Below are positions 21,898 to 23,991 of a DNA stretch of 23,991 nt, piece after piece. The DNA is from a virus. The stretch lies in IMG/VR virus record IMGVR_UViG_3300020596_000111, positions 1-23,991 of that record, one strand, 5' to 3'. The translations under genes were made by a program, and so were the position numbers. Every line of letters starts with the position of its first letter. Positions within the stretch are counted from its first letter, which is position 1. The notes below the pieces were generated by a model. That model was given only the letters and a program-made list of their open reading frames with translations, was not told where the DNA came from and did no database searches.

Positions 21898-22331
21898 AAT
21901 CGAACTCCAGAAGGTAAACCAATCGCCGGACCGTTACTTGGCGCAATAATATCGTCACCGCGCTCAACAAGTCGGCAATCAAATATCAAATACTCAAAAG
22001 TTTTATCCTCGGTCTGAGTTACTTTAAGTATCTTAAACCAACGCGCAGAACTTTTAATACGAGCTTCATAAATCCAAGCCATAATGCTTACATTTAGGTC
22101 GGACTGATACCGAATTTTTATACGGTGCGTCAAGGTTGACCGCGCTTCGTTCATTGCCGCACCGTTAGGGCTAAACGCGGACGACCGAACAGGCACAATT
22201 TCAGCCCAAAAGTTTGCCGCTTCTTTACGAGCCAGCCTAAACTCGCTTGGCGACACGACGACATCTTCCTGTCGGCAAAGTGTAATCCGGTGCCTTAACG
22301 AAGCAAGCCGCTGTTTATATTCATATAGCAT
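21894..22331 (-). CDS. Head closure / head-tail joining protein
   Basis: Closes the portal-connector channel after packaging. The ATG at 22331 (MLYEYKQRLASLRHRITL) is chosen over an in-frame GTG at 22364 because the protein then starts like the family and the overlap with the connector gene is only 11 nt. The family pattern (Phage_H_T_join, SPP1 gp16 type) is visible: LRHRITLCR, FWAEIVPVRS, the LTHRIKIRYQSDL strand, then EARIKSSARWFKILKVTQTE and the final FEYLIFDCRLVE. Length after the chosen start is 145 residues. The Shine-Dalgarno is weak (GGTGG), suggesting translational coupling. Confidence 0.83.
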   Translation of the reverse strand: MLYEYKQRLASLRHRITLCRQEDVVVSPSEFRLARKEAANFWAEIVPVRSSAFSPNGAAMNEARSTLTHRIKIRYQSDLNVSIMAWIYEARIKSSARWFKILKVTQTEDKTFEYLIFDCRLVERGDDIIAPSNGPAIGLPSGVRL

Positions 22332-23004
22332 GGTCCACCGCGCTTCGCCAAATGTCGATTGCACCGGAGGCCAGCGCGGGATTAGCGGCCTCTGTGATGC
22401 TAACGCCTCGGTTGTTCGGCGACCCCGAAGGGGTTACTGCGATAACAACATCACCCAGATTTTCGATTACGTGAGTAATATACTTCAGCGCGCCAAGAGC
22501 AATAGCCGCTGGAATATCATTTTCGCAAGAAAATCCAGCCGTATACTGGAGCATAGGCTGGCTTGGTTGCTTGCAAGGATTGCAGCATCCTGCCCCGAAA
22601 TCGCCGGGATGATTAGTCAGGCGTACCGTTCTAGAGCCTACGGCCACCGGGACTTGCTCGATTCCGCGCGACGTATCGCCGTAAAGGTAAACAAAGGGTT
22701 GAGCAAACGAATACTTTGTTGTGTGCTCAAAGTAGTAGTTGGCGCTATTCCAAAAGCTGCCGGGGTAGGTTACAAGTTCTTGCATTACGCGCTGTCCGGT
22801 AAAAAACATTCCCGTATACTTTTCAGCGGCCTGTATCGCAGCGCGGCGATACAGTTGAAGTTGAGCATCCGATACCGAAATTATATCGTCGGTTTTTGTA
22901 TGCTCACGGATAAGTTCTATAGACAAGATTTGCTCTAGATCAAAGGAAACTCCAGTCATTTCCCGTAGCTTATCCACCGGGAGAGAGGCAATTTCTTTTA
23001 GCAT
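22321..23004 (-). CDS. Head-tail connector protein (gp6-like)
   Basis: The adaptor that binds the portal. The ATG at 23004 is chosen because GGAGG lies 9 nt upstream and sequence before it overlaps the previous gene in another frame. The protein (227 residues) has the connector pattern: LEQILSIELIREHTKTDD, DAQLQLYRRAAIQAAEKYTG (the conserved AA-x4-E-x-YTG helix), a beta-rich middle (PFVYLYGDTSRGIEQVPVAV), GAGCCNPCKQP, and the C-terminal helices AAIALGALKYITHVIENLGD and ALASGAIDIWRSA. It is longer than the usual ~110-150 residues because of the central insertion with four of its cysteines. Confidence 0.82.
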   Translation of the reverse strand: MLKEIASLPVDKLREMTGVSFDLEQILSIELIREHTKTDDIISVSDAQLQLYRRAAIQAAEKYTGMFFTGQRVMQELVTYPGSFWNSANYYFEHTTKYSFAQPFVYLYGDTSRGIEQVPVAVGSRTVRLTNHPGDFGAGCCNPCKQPSQPMLQYTAGFSCENDIPAAIALGALKYITHVIENLGDVVIAVTPSGSPNNRGVSITEAANPALASGAIDIWRSAVDHAI

Positions 23005-23026
23005 CGTTATACCCCTCCAGCTAAGT

Positions 23027-23776
23027 TTAGAAGCAGGACTTACACCGAATGTCATAGCATGACAGATGGAAAAACTGATTCCGATCACAGTCGTTCGCCG
23101 GTTGCTTGATCGTAAGCCGGTACTCATCGCAGGCGCGACAAGAAAGAGGCATTGTGATAGCAAAGCGAACGGTTTGGAAGTGCTGATCGGTATAGACCTT
23201 GGTGAGGTCGATGAATGGAACAAGTGAGGTATACTCGCGCGGAGGCAAACCGAGAGTCAGACCGACGCTCCAAACGACCGACCGGACAATCGAGCGCCCC
23301 TGTGCATCAGTTACTTTAACCCACGTAACATCCCATCCTTGGAACCCGTTGTTCGGGGTATAAAGAATATTGGGGCTTGTATTTCCGCCGGGCTGAGTTA
23401 CCTGACCTTGGTATGGACCTGAAAGAGGCAGAATTTCATACGTAAATGAATTAAGAGCAGGTGTTAAATTGGTACCTACACTAGTGTTTACAGCAATGTT
23501 TAAGGGAGTATTAGGCGCTTGATAATTAGTGTTTTGCGGGGGCGCAAAGCCGTCAATCGGCCCGGTCGGGCAGTTTTCTTCATTCAGCTGAATATTAAAC
23601 TGAAACGTTGGAACGATGCCCGGAAATCCAATAGGGACAGACCACGGAGCATAGTTTATCGTCATGAGGTTTGTTTCACCCGGACGAAGGCTAAGCGCAA
23701 CACAGCAACAAGTTCCGCAGAAGTTTCCATTAGCTCCGGAGATACCGTCCCGAGCGTCGGCAGTAAAGTAAAACAT
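23027..23776 (-). CDS. Putative head decoration/accessory protein with cadherin- or Ig-like domain
   Basis: A 249-residue protein between the right-edge genes and the connector. Residues about 90-165 resemble a bacterial Ig/cadherin-like repeat (FTYEILPLSGPYQGQV, ILYTPNNGFQGWDVTW, VKVTDAQGRS), with the YTPN-x-GF-x-G-D signature of such domains. The flanking regions are beta-rich and cysteine-rich: FCGTCCC at residues 19-25 and SCYDIRCKSCF at the C-terminus, 11 Cys in all. Ig-like domains in phages are often displayed on capsids or tails. A Shine-Dalgarno CGGAGG is 10 nt upstream of the ATG, after a strong hairpin. Capsid-surface role is inferred from position. Confidence 0.6.
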   Translation of the reverse strand: MFYFTADARDGISGANGNFCGTCCCVALSLRPGETNLMTINYAPWSVPIGFPGIVPTFQFNIQLNEENCPTGPIDGFAPPQNTNYQAPNTPLNIAVNTSVGTNLTPALNSFTYEILPLSGPYQGQVTQPGGNTSPNILYTPNNGFQGWDVTWVKVTDAQGRSIVRSVVWSVGLTLGLPPREYTSLVPFIDLTKVYTDQHFQTVRFAITMPLSCRACDEYRLTIKQPANDCDRNQFFHLSCYDIRCKSCF

Positions 23777-23799
23777 GATCGGTGGCCTCCGGTTGAGGG

Positions 23800-23827
23800 C
23801 GGACCGACTCTACAAAGAGTCGGTCCG
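23800..23827 (-). other. Strong intercistronic hairpin, no U-tract
   Basis: CGGACCGACTC (23800-23810) pairs perfectly with GAGTCGGTCCG (23817-23827): 11 bp with a 6-nt loop. It lies between the small Cys-rich ORF and the Ig-like protein gene. No T-run follows on either strand. Comparable hairpins occur near the sheath and tube genes. Confidence 0.88.
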
Positions 23828-23835
23828 AAGTTATC

Positions 23836-23922
23836 TTACGGGGTGCAAACGAAGCACGGCGCGCTGACACGGACGACAGCGGGGTTCACCGGGCAAGCCG
23901 GTTGACAGGTCAGACGAGACAT
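23836..23922 (-). CDS. Candidate 28-residue cysteine-rich small protein
   Basis: A 28-codon ORF with ATG at 23922, AAAGGA upstream at 8 nt, and a stop just before the 23800-23827 hairpin. It starts MSRLTCQPACPVN and has four cysteines at positions 6, 10, 23 and 26 (C-x3-C-x12-C-x2-C) plus four prolines. The pattern suggests a disulfide- or metal-bound microprotein. It lies among head genes of a phage whose virion proteins are cysteine-rich. A different frame across the same DNA is also open, so coding is not certain. Confidence 0.5.
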   Translation of the reverse strand: MSRLTCQPACPVNPAVVRVSAPCFVCTP

Positions 23923-23927
23923 CGAGG

Positions 23928-23990
23928 TTATCCTTTCTTTTCAGGAGCGTCGTTGCCGAGCGGCGCGGACGATGACGGCGAGTCATTAGG
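23928..23990 (-). CDS. C-terminal end of an upstream gene, partial
   Basis: The frame ending at TAA (23928-23930) is open to the right edge for 20 codons and reads PNDSPSSSAPLGNDAPEKKG. Such a Ser/Pro/Ala-rich, charged tail is plausible as the disordered end of a structural protein. It stops 5 nt before the ATG of the Cys-rich small ORF, matching the tight packing of this operon. Too short to identify. Confidence 0.4.
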   Translation of the reverse strand, partial: PNDSPSSSAPLGNDAPEKKG

Positions 23991-23991
23991 T

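Noticed and set aside
22332-23223. N-terminal extension of the connector gene up to 23223
   Set aside because: The extra 73 residues (MFHSSTSPRS and following) overlap the Ig-like gene in another frame and lack the family pattern; the ATG at 23004 has GGAGG at the proper spacing.

Overview
This window looks like part of the genome of a tailed bacteriophage with a contractile, Mu/P2-type tail (myovirus morphology). The evidence is an almost uninterrupted minus-strand morphogenesis cluster in the classical order. Read in its transcription direction (right to left) it runs: head accessory genes, head-tail connector, head closure, HK97-gp10-like protein, tail terminator, Mu gp38-like DUF2635 protein, sheath, tube, tail assembly chaperone with a probable -1 frameshift product, tape measure, Mu gp43/gp44/gp45/gp46/gp47/gp48-like baseplate genes, two tail fibre/spike genes, holin and endolysin. 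Portal, terminase and probably the major capsid gene would lie beyond the right edge. The host cannot be read from the sequence. Shine-Dalgarno sites of the AGGAG type suggest a bacterial host with ordinary initiation. I see no tRNA, integrase, IS element or CRISPR array.

Layout. Positions 1-4528 are on the plus strand and form an early/replication block: the 3' part of a family A DNA polymerase, a candidate promoter within two palindromes, a very small ORF, a one-helix membrane protein, a protein made only of five tandem 45-residue NUMOD1/HTH-like repeats, an ATP-dependent DNA ligase, a coiled-coil-like hypothetical protein, a 52-residue membrane protein, and an HTH protein whose 3' end runs through a terminator and into the antisense of the endolysin. 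Positions 4439-23990 are on the minus strand and form the late block. The two converge near 4.4-4.5 kb, where a rho-independent terminator for the minus strand is visible. Genes are tightly packed, with many ATGA, GTGA and TAATG overlaps, and no stretch over 300 bases lacks a gene.

How the genes work together. The polymerase and ligase serve phage DNA synthesis. The late genes build a head-tail interface, a sheath/tube tail of a length set by the tape measure, a simple Mu-type baseplate with a metal-tipped spike, and host-binding fibres. Holin and endolysin then lyse the cell.

The most unusual signals are the nuclease-free tandem NUMOD1-like repeat protein and the strong cysteine enrichment in several virion proteins (about 7% in the gp48-like protein, against none in the 966-residue tape measure). 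Others are a cysteine-cluster insertion in the baseplate J protein, a 28-residue cysteine-rich ORF at the right edge, a stop-codon-proximal -1 slip site in the tail chaperone, and strong intercistronic hairpins without U-tracts next to highly expressed structural genes.
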